From assembly GCA_016208255.1 (NCBI GenBank), contig JACQYK010000065.1, positions 1 through 64,000 of the forward strand: a stretch of DNA of 64,000 nt, written 5' to 3'. The notes beneath the pieces were generated by a model, which saw nothing but the letters and a program-made list of their open reading frames with translations, did no database searches and was not told the DNA's origin. Shown one piece after another: positions 35,387 through 43,838 of this stretch (the first letter of the stretch is position 1; each line of letters opens with the position of its first letter). Source of the stretch: Deltaproteobacteria bacterium (GTDB lineage: Bacteria > Desulfobacterota > RBG-13-43-22). The translations under genes were made by a program, and so were the position numbers.

Positions 35387-36598
35387 TTATGAGCTGGATA
35401 TTATTTCCGGGTCAGTTCGGACCGCCCTTTTCCCTTCCCGGCCACTCAACCGGACAGCCTTCTCTATCGCGAGAGACAGATCGGATTCGACCTGAACCCC
35501 GCATTTTCGTAGTGAAGAATGTGCTTCGGTCAGTGAATAATTAAGTAAGGCGCCTCCTCCAGCCTGGAGGAAACCGACGATAGGTTGTCTGGGAGGTCTA
35601 GTGGTTATTGTTTGGACAAAGGTTTCCACGACCGGTTGCAAGGGGGTTGCGCTCAGATGCATGACCATCAGAATGACCTTGATAGACGGGTCGGTCCCGG
35701 CCTTGTCCAAAACCAGATTCGCCAGGTTGCGAATCGTTTCGATGCTCGCGCCTCCCATCGTATCGATGAAGTTGGCCGGACGTCCGCCGAAATGATGCAC
35801 CATGTCCACCAGCCCCATGGTGGCACCGGCACCGGCACTGAGGATGGCGATATCGCCCCCCAGTTCCACATAAGTTATGCCTTGCGCCCGCGCCTTGGCT
35901 TCCAAGGGTTCCCCGGAAGCTGTCCCTTTCATCTGAATGTCCGGATGGCGGAATAGCCCGTCATCATCCAATTCCAGCCAACAACCGGCAATACTGATTT
36001 TTCCATCCGACCCCAGGGAGATCGGATCGATGGTCATTCTTAGACAGTCCTTGGCGAAAAAAAGGGTATCCAACTGAACGATTAGATCGCTAACCTGCCT
36101 CAGCCCGACAGCCGGCACGGCCGCCTTTTTAGCCATCGCCAATGCCTGGTAGCGTCTCAAGGGTTGAAGCGGATCCCGCACAAATTCGACTTGCCTGGAT
36201 AAAGACTGTACCCCGGACTCCGCGATGGAAAAAGACGAAGGCCCGATGGTCATTATCGACAATCCCCGAGCGTTATCGACAAAGAAATCAATGCTGAATA
36301 CCCAGCCGTCCGCGATGCAGTTTTCCAGGATTCTCTGACACGTCCTGGATGCCGGTGTGGTTCCGCCGGTCATACGTTCCAACTTCCGTCGCAAATCCCC
36401 GGCATCTCCCGCGTAAGACAGAAACCCATGTCGGCCGCTTTCCAGCGCTGCCGCTCCGGTTGTTTTAATCATTACCGGAAAGGCGATGGTCTCTGCCCGA
36501 TCTTCCGGTAATTCTACGGAATCGAACAGCACCGGCTTTGCCGCTCTGAGGCCGACCCCGGCCAGGAAGGTCAAGGCTTCACTTTCCGAAAGTATCAT
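35387..36598 (-). CDS. succinyl-CoA synthetase beta-like subunit of an ADP-forming acyl-CoA ligase
   Basis: 403 aa. An N-terminal ATP-grasp region (LSESEALTFLAGVGL, then FPVMIKTTGAAALESGRHGF) leads into a ligase-CoA domain with GDIAILSAGAGATMGLVDMV and GGRPANFIDTMGG. Its ATG overlaps the stop of a relic TAXI leader frame (ATGA), so translation may be coupled to it. Functions with the alpha-like subunit downstream. Confidence 0.82.
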   Translation of the reverse strand: MILSESEALTFLAGVGLRAAKPVLFDSVELPEDRAETIAFPVMIKTTGAAALESGRHGFLSYAGDAGDLRRKLERMTGGTTPASRTCQRILENCIADGWVFSIDFFVDNARGLSIMTIGPSSFSIAESGVQSLSRQVEFVRDPLQPLRRYQALAMAKKAAVPAVGLRQVSDLIVQLDTLFFAKDCLRMTIDPISLGSDGKISIAGCWLELDDDGLFRHPDIQMKGTASGEPLEAKARAQGITYVELGGDIAILSAGAGATMGLVDMVHHFGGRPANFIDTMGGASIETIRNLANLVLDKAGTDPSIKVILMVMHLSATPLQPVVETFVQTITTRPPRQPIVGFLQAGGGALLNYSLTEAHSSLRKCGVQVESDLSLAIEKAVRLSGREGKRAVRTDPEIISSS

Positions 36599-36693
36599 GC
36601 CCCCGAACCTATCTTGAGTTGTTTTTCCTGCCCCAAGGCCGATACCAAAAAGGGCGACAAAAGGAAAAAAGCAAGAATAAAAATCTTTTTCAT
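36595..36693 (-). pseudogene. relic of a TAXI binding protein: signal peptide and first residues
   Basis: A 32-codon frame starting at 36693 with a ribosome site (GAGGG): a full signal peptide (KKIFILAFFLLSPFLVSALG), then QEKQLKIGSGA, which is the start of the TAXI motif IGSGxPGGT. It stops in an ATGA overlap with the beta-subunit gene. A deletion has removed the rest of a second TAXI gene and left its start as a leader peptide. Confidence 0.7.
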
Positions 36694-36805
36694 TTCTTGG
36701 ACCCTCATTATTCTGTTTATTTTTTATCCGAAAAAACTCTTCCGGAAGTAATCACCAGGATCCAGCAATGGCCTGAATATTACGGAAAGAGAAAAGGCTT
36801 CCAGG

Positions 36806-37537
36806 TCACCTCTTGGCTTTATTTGGTTTGTACTTTAAAAACGGTTGGTTTAAGGCATACTGTTTAAAACCTCTGGAAATATTGGCGACAACTCTTTGTC
36901 TAACCTTCTGGGCATCACCGGACCTGAGAGCCTCTATTATTCCCCGATGCTCTAAATTGTAATAGTCAACATTTTCAATATCGATCCAGGCGGTATTCTG
37001 GGCACGAAAGATCAGAGTTTGATCGAACAGTTGGTTAATAATCCGGCAGACCGGTTTCCAGCCTGAAGCTTCGTATAAGGTCAGGTGAAACTCTCTATTC
37101 AGCAGAGTAAAATCAAAAGGGGCCGTTATGGGAGTGGCCTCTATCTGGGCGGCTAAGGCCTCCATCCGGGCGGCTGTTTCTTCCAGTTGGCCGATCACAT
37201 CCGGTGTTATTCTTTGAGTAGCTTGAAAGGCGGCCTCACCCTCGAGGGCATAGCGGGCCTGATATAAGGCCTTTATCTCGTCAGGCTCTGGGGGATCAGC
37301 CACCACAACCCCTTTGTTGGGTAAAGAAACCACCAAACCGGAACCAGTCAGCTCCCGTAATGCTTCGCGGATGGCTACCCGTCCTAAACCCAATTCGGCT
37401 TCCATTTTTTCCGGTATGAGCCGTGTGCCTGATTTATACTGACCCGTAAGAACCCTCTCTCTGATCAAGTGGGCAGCTATTTCGGTCATGGTCTGATATA
37501 GGGGACCTGTTTTTTGAATGGTTGCCGAAATAGTCAT
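36806..37537 (-). CDS. GntR family transcriptional regulator, FCD subfamily
   Basis: 243 aa. The N-terminal winged helix (LIRERVLTGQYKSGTRLIPE, then LGLGRVAIREALRELTGSGL) is followed by a C-terminal FCD helical domain that binds small acids, often with a metal. First gene of the probable catabolic operon and likely its substrate-responsive regulator. A promoter with an AT-rich palindrome lies directly upstream. Confidence 0.9.
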   Translation of the reverse strand: MTISATIQKTGPLYQTMTEIAAHLIRERVLTGQYKSGTRLIPEKMEAELGLGRVAIREALRELTGSGLVVSLPNKGVVVADPPEPDEIKALYQARYALEGEAAFQATQRITPDVIGQLEETAARMEALAAQIEATPITAPFDFTLLNREFHLTLYEASGWKPVCRIINQLFDQTLIFRAQNTAWIDIENVDYYNLEHRGIIEALRSGDAQKVRQRVVANISRGFKQYALNQPFLKYKPNKAKR

Positions 37538-37563
37538 AGGGTTTTTTAATTTTTATATTTTGT

Positions 37564-37597
37564 ATTTTATATAATATATAATATAAAATGATGTCAA
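37564..37597 (-). promoter_or_regulatory. promoter and operator-like palindrome of the GntR gene
   Basis: TTGACA (37592-37597, minus strand) is followed at 17-18 bp by TTATAT/TATATA. The spacer and -10 lie inside a 26-bp AT-rich near-palindrome with arms ATTTTATAT and ATATAAAAT (37564-37589). The overlap suggests autoregulation by the FCD regulator. Confidence 0.5.
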
Positions 37598-37671
37598 GAA
37601 TTTTTTTCTTTTTTTAAAAAAATGATAACCATAATAATTTATTATAGATCCCACCAAGGCGGGATTGAGTT

Positions 37672-37757
37672 TCCTGGATTCCCGCTTCCGATCGAGCGGC
37701 CCGACCGACCGGAATGACGAATTCGGGCTTCCGGCGACTTTTTACGAGTCCATCAAT
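37672..37757. repeat. partial MITE-like repeat
   Basis: CCTGGATTCCCGCTTCCGATCG, read in two parts, and the end GACTTTTTACGAGT resemble the right part of the element at 39460-39623. Related repeats are frequent in Desulfobacterota. The rest of 37598-38009 shows no gene. Confidence 0.5.
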
Positions 37758-38009
37758 CTTTGTTATTGATAAGGATGTCTTATATTCTCTCCTTATTAAC
37801 TTAAACGGAAAAATGAAGAATATTAAAGAGCAGGAAAATGGGGGCTGACTATGGCCAATGAAGAAAGGTTTTTCCGCGAGGCAAATTCTAAATTCAGAGG
37901 GATTTAATTGATTTAATTCCAGGATTAAAGCTTGGAGCCGCGGTTAAGTGATAACCAGTGTTCCCTTTCAACGGCTCCAAGCCTTTTCTGGCGAAAACAG
38001 GGATTATCC

Positions 38010-39425
38010 TTAATCACTCCATTTCCCGTATTTTTCTCTCAAGATCCGGTGCAGGATCTTACCGGTTCCGGTCCGCGGCATCTCGGCGTCAGTGATAAAA
38101 TCGATAGTCTTGGGTTTTTTGAATGCGGCTATTTTCCCCTGGCAATAATCAATGATTTCTTTGGCCAGGGCCGAAGTTCCCTTAAACCCTTCATGGAGAA
38201 TCACGATGGCCTTGATGGCCTCCCCCCATTTTTTATCCGGTACGCCGATAACGGCCACATCTTTCACCGCCGGATGGCTGCCGACTATATTTTCCACCTC
38301 CGAAGGATAGACATTCTCTCCGCCGGTGATGATCATATTGGCCTTGCGGTCCACCAGAACATAATAACCATCCTCATCCCGGCGGACCATATCCCCGGCC
38401 GAAGACCAGCCGTTGTCAAAGGCCTCTTTGGTTTTTTCCGGTTCTTTCCAGTATTCGGTGAAGAGCATGGGGGTCCGGTAGAAAAGCTCCCCCACCTCGC
38501 CGTCGGGAACCGGCTGACGCTTTTCATCCAGGATACGGATCCGGTCGGTCCCAAAGATTTCACGACCGATGGAACCTAATTTTTTAAACTGATCCTCGGG
38601 CCGAAGCAGGGTCACCAGTCCGCCCTCAGTGGACCCGTAGGCCTCCCACAGTTCGGCGTTCTTGAAATAATCCATGATGGCCATTTTAAGGTCCTTGCGG
38701 GCCGGGGCCGAAGAAATCAAAAGCTGCCGGATGGAAGAGACATCGAGATTATTCTTGATCTCATCCGGCAGGGCCAGGATCATAATGTAGTGGGTGGGGA
38801 CGAGTGAAGTAAAAGTTATTTTGTATTCGGCGATAGTCTTGAGGAGGTCTTCCGGATCGAAGGAGACCATGTTGTAAACAAAGACCGGGGCAGTAATCAG
38901 GGTATAAGGAAAAGAATAAAAAATGGAATTCACATGACACATGGGCATGACCAGCATCACCTTGTCGGTGTTGCGGACCCCCATATTGATATTATTCAAG
39001 TAATAATCGGCAATATAGCTTTCATGGGAACGGACCACGCCTTTGGGACGGCCGGTTGTCCCGGATCCGTTAATGAGATCCACAAAAGGGGCCTCGACGA
39101 TCATCCCTTTGCACTCCGAGTGATTGACGATAAACTCGATATCCGGCCCGGCCAGCCGGAACATCAGGGGAACCACGATCTGACCCCCTTTGGCTGCCCC
39201 GGCATAGATATCCATCCATTCCCCCCGATTGTAGGCTAACACGGCAAAACGGTCTTTTTGCCCGACCCCTATTCTATGAAGGCCGTTGGTTAAACGGCAG
39301 GACCGGTCATTCCATTGCTTAAAAGTGAACTCCTTGGACTTGTCCTGCCACCCGAGTTTATCCGGGTAATTGGTGGCATTCATCTTAAGGGCTGTTCCCA
39401 TATGCATCCAGTTGCTTTTGGCCAT
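38010..39425 (-). CDS. AMP-forming acyl-CoA synthetase with internal deletion
   Basis: Starts best at 39425 (MAKSNWMHMGTALKMN), with AAGGAG just before. 471 aa. The motifs GSGTTGRPKGVVRSH, AYGSTEGGLVTL, GDMVRRDEDGYYVLVDRKAN and PRTGTGKILHRIL are intact. Between EAPFVDLIN and GSGTTG about 45-50 residues normally found in this subfamily (including the YT of YTSGTTG) are missing in frame. The deletion reaches the edge of the phosphate loop, so activity is uncertain. Not directly joined to the operon downstream. Confidence 0.83.
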   Translation of the reverse strand: MAKSNWMHMGTALKMNATNYPDKLGWQDKSKEFTFKQWNDRSCRLTNGLHRIGVGQKDRFAVLAYNRGEWMDIYAGAAKGGQIVVPLMFRLAGPDIEFIVNHSECKGMIVEAPFVDLINGSGTTGRPKGVVRSHESYIADYYLNNINMGVRNTDKVMLVMPMCHVNSIFYSFPYTLITAPVFVYNMVSFDPEDLLKTIAEYKITFTSLVPTHYIMILALPDEIKNNLDVSSIRQLLISSAPARKDLKMAIMDYFKNAELWEAYGSTEGGLVTLLRPEDQFKKLGSIGREIFGTDRIRILDEKRQPVPDGEVGELFYRTPMLFTEYWKEPEKTKEAFDNGWSSAGDMVRRDEDGYYVLVDRKANMIITGGENVYPSEVENIVGSHPAVKDVAVIGVPDKKWGEAIKAIVILHEGFKGTSALAKEIIDYCQGKIAAFKKPKTIDFITDAEMPRTGTGKILHRILREKYGKWSD

Positions 39426-39459
39426 ATTGATGTTCTCCTTTTTGAATTTTGACAAGTTG

Positions 39460-39623
39460 GTAAAAAGTCCCCGGAAGCCCGATTCTGTCATTCCGTTCGG
39501 TCGGCTTTGCCGACCTTAAAAAGAGACTTCCGGAGGAAGTCGAGAGAAAGCCGGAATCCAGGATCTTCAATCGCTTAGAAAACTACCTGGACCCCGGCTT
39601 TCGCCGGGGTGACGGCTTTTTAC
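39460..39623. repeat. MITE-like element with GTAAAAAG inverted ends
   Basis: About 164 bp between GTAAAAAGTCCCC on the left and GGGGTGACGGCTTTTTAC on the right (inverted), with inner hairpins such as GGTCGGCTTTGCCGACC and CCCCGGCTTTCGCCGGGG. It lies between the CoA ligase and the GlcD-GlcF gene. A one-sided heptamer run (GAACTTT/GAACTCC) follows at 39676-39710. Confidence 0.65.
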
Positions 39624-39716
39624 GAGTTTAATCAATTTTTTGTCGTTTAATATTTTTTCTGGAAAACAGGAAGTTTAAATCTCTGAACTTTGAACTCCGA
39701 ACTCCAAACTTTCTTA

Positions 39717-42299
39717 TCACTCGAGGGCCGAGGCAATGACCTCGGTGATGTCTTTGACTTTGATTTTTCCCTTTTTCTCTTTCCGCAACCGGGCCGCCCC
39801 CTGGGTCAGATTACTCTTACAGGAGGGGCAGGCGGAGACGATCACTTCGGCCCCCACTTCCAGGGCCTGGAGGACCCGGTCGTAGGCAATGTCCTGGCTG
39901 AGTGGATTATCAAAACCTTTGACCCCTCCTCCGCTCCCGCAGCACTTGGCCAGAAGGCGATTCATTTTAAATTCATTCAACTGCAGTCCCGGAATTTGTT
40001 TTAACAGATCCCGGGGTTCTTCAAAGATCTGCATATGACGCCCCAGATCGCAGGGATCATGGTAGACCGCCACCATCTTTCCCTTTTCCTTTAAGGGGAT
40101 CTTTCCCTGTCTCATCAGTTCATTGAGATAAGTGACCACATGATGGACCTTGATCTCTCTATTCCCTCCATACTCCGGATATAATTTGGAAAGGGTTCGA
40201 AAACACCCCGGGCAGCTGGTCACGATTTCCTTGACCTCCAGATCTGAAAATTTCCGGGTGTTGGCCGTTACACAGGCTTGAAAGTCTTTTTCGGCCCCGA
40301 TCAGATAGCTCAGGTACCCGCAGCAGTCCTCCTCCTGTCCCAGGGTCGTATAGCTGACCCCCGCCTGGTCCAAGATGGCCATCAGGTTCGGAATCATATT
40401 GATATCCTGATAAGAGGCCACACACCCGGCAAAGAGCAGGACCTCGGCCCCCTTCCCTCCCGTTTTAAAGCCGGCAGGAAAAACGTCGGTTCGCTTCTCC
40501 CTGGGTTCACCGAAAGGATTGCCGTATTGGGCGATACTTTTCGAGCTGCTTTGAAAGACCGGTGGCAGGAAGCCGCTGTCCGCCAATCTCTTCCGGGCTC
40601 CCTGCACCACATCAGCAACCTCCACCCGGGAAGGGCAGGTATATTTACAATTCAGACAGGTCGTACACTGGTACAGCCGTTCGGCTATCTCTTCAGAAGG
40701 CGCCAGACGGCCGCTCATCAGGTTGAAGGCCAGAAGCACCCGGCCCCGGGCATTCATGGTTTCCAGGCCGGTTTGGGAATAGGTGGGACATCCGGCCCGG
40801 CAGAATCCGCATAAGATACAGGCCATGATTTCATGGTCGATCTTTTCCCCGAAGCTTTTAATGTCTCCCGGTTTTTCTATCAGCGTGGCATAAGCCGATT
40901 TTTCATAAATATCCCTGATACTGTCTTCAAACCCCAGCTTTCCCGGATTCAGAATATTTTGGGGATCCAAAGCCTTTTTTATAGTTTTCATGATCTCCAG
41001 GCCCGGCCCCAGTTCTTCCTTGATAAAGGGAGATTTGGCCATGCCCAGACCATGTTCCGCTGTCAGGGTCCCCTTATATTTCAGGGTGAGGGCCAGAAAA
41101 TCCTGACTGATCTTGCGCAGGGTTTCCCACTCCTTTGATTTCCGCACATCCATAATGAGCACGGCGTGGAGGTTTCCGTCACCGATATGACCGAAGGTAG
41201 CGATAGGAGAGTCATGTTCCCGGCCGATTTTTTGAATTTCATGGATGATGGATTTGATTTGGCTGATAGGTACTCCAAAATCCTCGACGATGGGAATCTG
41301 CCGGTAACCCGGTTTGACCCGGGAAAGGGAGGGAACCAGCCCCTGTCTGGCCGACCACATGACCAGGCGTTTGGCCGGATCGTCGGACCATTCGTTCCCC
41401 AGTCCTCCAAATTCCCGGCAAATGGCATCAATTTGAGCCATTTGATCGGCAACCGCCTGACGGTGTCCGTCGATCTCCACAAAAAGGAGGCATTTGACCT
41501 GGGGAGGGATTTCCAGGTTCATGGCCTGTTTGACGACCCCTATGGAAACCTCGTCCAGGATCTCACAGGCGGACAAGGGGATACCGGAAGTTAATATCCT
41601 GACCACGGCCTCCCCGGCCTGATCGACGGAAGGAAAGAGCAGTTTGGCAAAAGCCAGGTAGGCCGGTTTAGGAAGGATCTTCAAAGTGGCGGCGGTGATA
41701 ATTCCCAGGGTTCCTTCGGAAGTTGAGAAAAGACGGGTCAGATCATACCCGGCTGAACTTTTAGGAGCCAAAGTCCCGGTTCGGATCACCTGGCCGTCGG
41801 CCAGGACCACCTCCAGACCCTTGACATAATCCCTGGTGGTCCCGTATTTGACCGCCCGAACTCCACTGGCATTACAGGCGATCATACCGCCGATGGTACA
41901 GGCCGGGGCGCTGCCCGGATCGGGGGGGAAAAAATGGGTCGGTTCCAGCCGGGCGTTCAAGGCGTTGCAGATAATGCCCGGTTCGACAATTACATAACCG
42001 TCATTTTTATTGAGTTCGAGGACTCGATTCATTCGGGAAAGATCCAGCAGGATGCCTCCCTTGGCCGGTAATACGGCACCGGTCACACTGGTTCCGGCCC
42101 CGCGGGCCACAACCGGGATGCTTTGGGCGGCGGCAATTTTCACGATACGGCTGACCTGATCGGAGGTTTGAGCAAAAACGATCACATCCGGAACACCTTC
42201 ATGAACCGACATGTCCCGGGAAAAACCGATGCGGTCGATCAGGCCGGTATGGACATTTTCCTCGCCGACGACGGTTTTTAATTCTTCAATATACCCCAT
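39717..42299 (-). CDS. FAD-linked oxidoreductase fused to iron-sulfur subunit (GlcD-GlcF type)
   Basis: 860 aa. Domains in order: FAD-binding PCMH type (VPVVARGAGTSVTGAVLPAK, about 35-175); FAD-oxidase C-terminal (to ~450, ending NPGKLGF); two [4Fe-4S] motifs (CILCGFCRAGC and CTTCLNCKYTC, about 480-560); two CCG-type domains (EEDCCGYL and AKCCGSGGG). It probably oxidises a 2-hydroxyacid such as lactate or glycolate and passes electrons to Hdr-type or ETF partners. It is the last gene of the Hdr/MetVF group. The EtfAB pair 18 kb away is another possible partner. Confidence 0.9.
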   Translation of the reverse strand: MGYIEELKTVVGEENVHTGLIDRIGFSRDMSVHEGVPDVIVFAQTSDQVSRIVKIAAAQSIPVVARGAGTSVTGAVLPAKGGILLDLSRMNRVLELNKNDGYVIVEPGIICNALNARLEPTHFFPPDPGSAPACTIGGMIACNASGVRAVKYGTTRDYVKGLEVVLADGQVIRTGTLAPKSSAGYDLTRLFSTSEGTLGIITAATLKILPKPAYLAFAKLLFPSVDQAGEAVVRILTSGIPLSACEILDEVSIGVVKQAMNLEIPPQVKCLLFVEIDGHRQAVADQMAQIDAICREFGGLGNEWSDDPAKRLVMWSARQGLVPSLSRVKPGYRQIPIVEDFGVPISQIKSIIHEIQKIGREHDSPIATFGHIGDGNLHAVLIMDVRKSKEWETLRKISQDFLALTLKYKGTLTAEHGLGMAKSPFIKEELGPGLEIMKTIKKALDPQNILNPGKLGFEDSIRDIYEKSAYATLIEKPGDIKSFGEKIDHEIMACILCGFCRAGCPTYSQTGLETMNARGRVLLAFNLMSGRLAPSEEIAERLYQCTTCLNCKYTCPSRVEVADVVQGARKRLADSGFLPPVFQSSSKSIAQYGNPFGEPREKRTDVFPAGFKTGGKGAEVLLFAGCVASYQDINMIPNLMAILDQAGVSYTTLGQEEDCCGYLSYLIGAEKDFQACVTANTRKFSDLEVKEIVTSCPGCFRTLSKLYPEYGGNREIKVHHVVTYLNELMRQGKIPLKEKGKMVAVYHDPCDLGRHMQIFEEPRDLLKQIPGLQLNEFKMNRLLAKCCGSGGGVKGFDNPLSQDIAYDRVLQALEVGAEVIVSACPSCKSNLTQGAARLRKEKKGKIKVKDITEVIASALE

Positions 42300-42323
42300 G
42301 GAAAAACTCCTTCCAAAATAAAT

Positions 42324-42425
42324 GGTTCAAGGTCCAAGGTTTAAGGTTTAAGGTTTAAGGTTTAATAAAAAGCTAAAACATTTTTGTTTTTTTACCGTGA
42401 ACCTTTAGCCTTATACCGTATACCT
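42324..42425. repeat. heptamer tandem repeats forming a hairpin
   Basis: A run of seven-base units (AAGGTTT, four to five copies) on the left and inverted ACCTTTA/ACCGTAT-like units on the right, separated by an AT-rich loop. Together they can form a long imperfect stem between the H-protein-like gene and the GlcD-GlcF gene. Confidence 0.7.
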
Positions 42426-42429
42426 GCTT

Positions 42430-42861
42430 TTATTTATTCATCAATTCTTTCACCCGGAGGATCTCCGATTCAATAAAGGGCTTCAGATCAGCGGCTGCCG
42501 TCAGGTTTTGTTTTTCCGCTTCCAGGTTATCGGGAGTGATCTTACAAATCCAGCCCTGGCCATAGGGAGAAGCATTAATGAGTTCCGGTTCGTCCTCCAG
42601 GCTCTCATTGATCGCGCTCACTTCACCTGAAAATACGGCGTAGATCCGGCCCACCCATTTTCCGGATTCAATGGACCCGAATGGTTTGCCCTGCTGGACC
42701 TTGCGCCCTTCTTCCGGCAGTTCCACATATCCGATATCACCGGCCAGCTTTTGGGCGAAGTCGGTAGTCCCCATCACCACGCTGCCGTCTTCGATCCGCG
42801 CCCAGAAATGATTTTTATCATACCATAAATCATCGGGGAAAAAGTACCCTTCTATTTCCAT
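42430..42861 (-). CDS. lipoyl-carrier protein, glycine-cleavage H-protein-like
   Basis: 143 aa from the ATG at 42861 (AAAGGAGGG upstream; the track start is a TTG two codons earlier). The hybrid-motif fold of GcvH is clear: GTTDFAQKLAGDIGYVELPE, then the lipoyl-lysine segment GSIESGKWVGRIYAVFSGEV and ESLEDEPELINASPYGQGWI. No gcvT or gcvP lies nearby. Its place next to Hdr genes recalls the lipoate-binding proteins of sulfur-oxidising Hdr systems and H-like proteins near acetogen-type Hdr clusters. A carrier role for the Hdr complex is an inference. Confidence 0.88.
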   Translation of the reverse strand: MEIEGYFFPDDLWYDKNHFWARIEDGSVVMGTTDFAQKLAGDIGYVELPEEGRKVQQGKPFGSIESGKWVGRIYAVFSGEVSAINESLEDEPELINASPYGQGWICKITPDNLEAEKQNLTAAADLKPFIESEILRVKELMNK

Positions 42862-42892
42862 AATCAATCCCTCCTTTCAAACTGGTTTTGTA

Positions 42893-42974
42893 CGAAAATA
42901 GAGTTTAAAGTCAAACGAGCTTTGTTTTCATCCATGGTGGTGTCACGTCCCTGGCGGGGCGTGACGGTTTAATA
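42893..42974. repeat. 82-bp dispersed repeat, copy 1 (at the 3' end of hdrB)
   Basis: Homologous over its whole length to 46327-46410: shared blocks CGAAAATAGAGT, ACGAGCT, TTTTCAT, TGGTGGTG, GGCGGGGC and CGGTTTAATA. A hairpin GTCACG...CGTGAC is present. The minus-strand reading supplies the last codons of hdrB (LLNRHAPPGT). Confidence 0.8.
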
Positions 42975-43827
42975 ATTCCTTATCCTTGATCCGGTTCAGC
43001 TTAAACCCTAATGCATCCGGGGAGGCCCCCAAGGCCAATCCCAATAATTGAGGATAGTAGAGGACCGGCACTTTAATTTTTTTCCCCAGTCTCTTTTCAA
43101 TTTTTTTTTGTTGATTTTCAAACATGACGTTGCAGAAAGGGCAGATCAGGACCAGGCCGTTTCCTCCCAGCCGGTCCACTTCGGAGAGTTTGTTACCGGC
43201 CAGGGTATTGGCCAGATCTTCCTTGATCCCCAAAACACTGCCCCCGCAGCAATCCAGCAGGGTTTCATATTGGAGGGCATTAGCCCCGGTGACTTCAATC
43301 AACTCGGTCAATGATTTAGGATTCTCCACCGGGTCTATCCCGCCGGCGGTTCGGGCCGGCTTGATATAGTGACAACCATAGTGCGGGGCGAAAGTAAAGC
43401 CGTAAAGCGGGCGGGTGATTTTTTCCCGAATTTTCTTAAGACCAATTTCCTCATAGAGGATACGGATAAAATGTTTGACCCGGGTCGTTCCCTTATATTC
43501 CAACCCCACCATCTTCAATCGATCATTGACCGGATTAAGCAAATCGCTGCGCTGTAGAAGCAGATGGTTGGCCTCGCTTAAGAAAGCGCCACAGGCGCTG
43601 CATAAGGTACAAACCGGGAGACCGGCCTGTTCAGCCAGGGCCAGGTTGCGGGCGGCAACGACCAGGGAATCAAAATTATTGATGGATTTCAATGGAAAAC
43701 CGCAGCATTGAAAATCATCGAGATCAACCAGCTCCAACCCCAATTGACGGGCCACCCAACGGGCGGAAAGCTCGTAATTCAGATTGCGGACCGGGACCGT
43801 ACAGCCTAAAAAGAAAGCATATTTCAT
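42943..43827 (-). CDS. HdrB-like subunit (CCG-domain protein)
   Basis: 294 aa with the cysteine-rich CCG motifs that hold the non-cubane [4Fe-4S] clusters of heterodisulfide reductase HdrB: FFLGC...FQCCGFP, CTLCSACGAF in the first half and HYGCHY, LLDCCGGS and CPFCNVMFE in the second. It should be the catalytic or electron-exit subunit of the Hdr-like complex. A REP-associated transposase separates it from hdrC. The C-terminal ten residues are derived from the dispersed repeat. Confidence 0.9.
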   Translation of the reverse strand: MKYAFFLGCTVPVRNLNYELSARWVARQLGLELVDLDDFQCCGFPLKSINNFDSLVVAARNLALAEQAGLPVCTLCSACGAFLSEANHLLLQRSDLLNPVNDRLKMVGLEYKGTTRVKHFIRILYEEIGLKKIREKITRPLYGFTFAPHYGCHYIKPARTAGGIDPVENPKSLTELIEVTGANALQYETLLDCCGGSVLGIKEDLANTLAGNKLSEVDRLGGNGLVLICPFCNVMFENQQKKIEKRLGKKIKVPVLYYPQLLGLALGASPDALGFKLNRIKDKELLNRHAPPGT

Positions 43828-43838
43828 GGTGTTTTTTC

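Noticed and set aside
42430-42861. Glycine cleavage system operon
   Set aside because: Only an H-like protein is present; no gcvT, gcvP or lipoate synthesis genes lie nearby.
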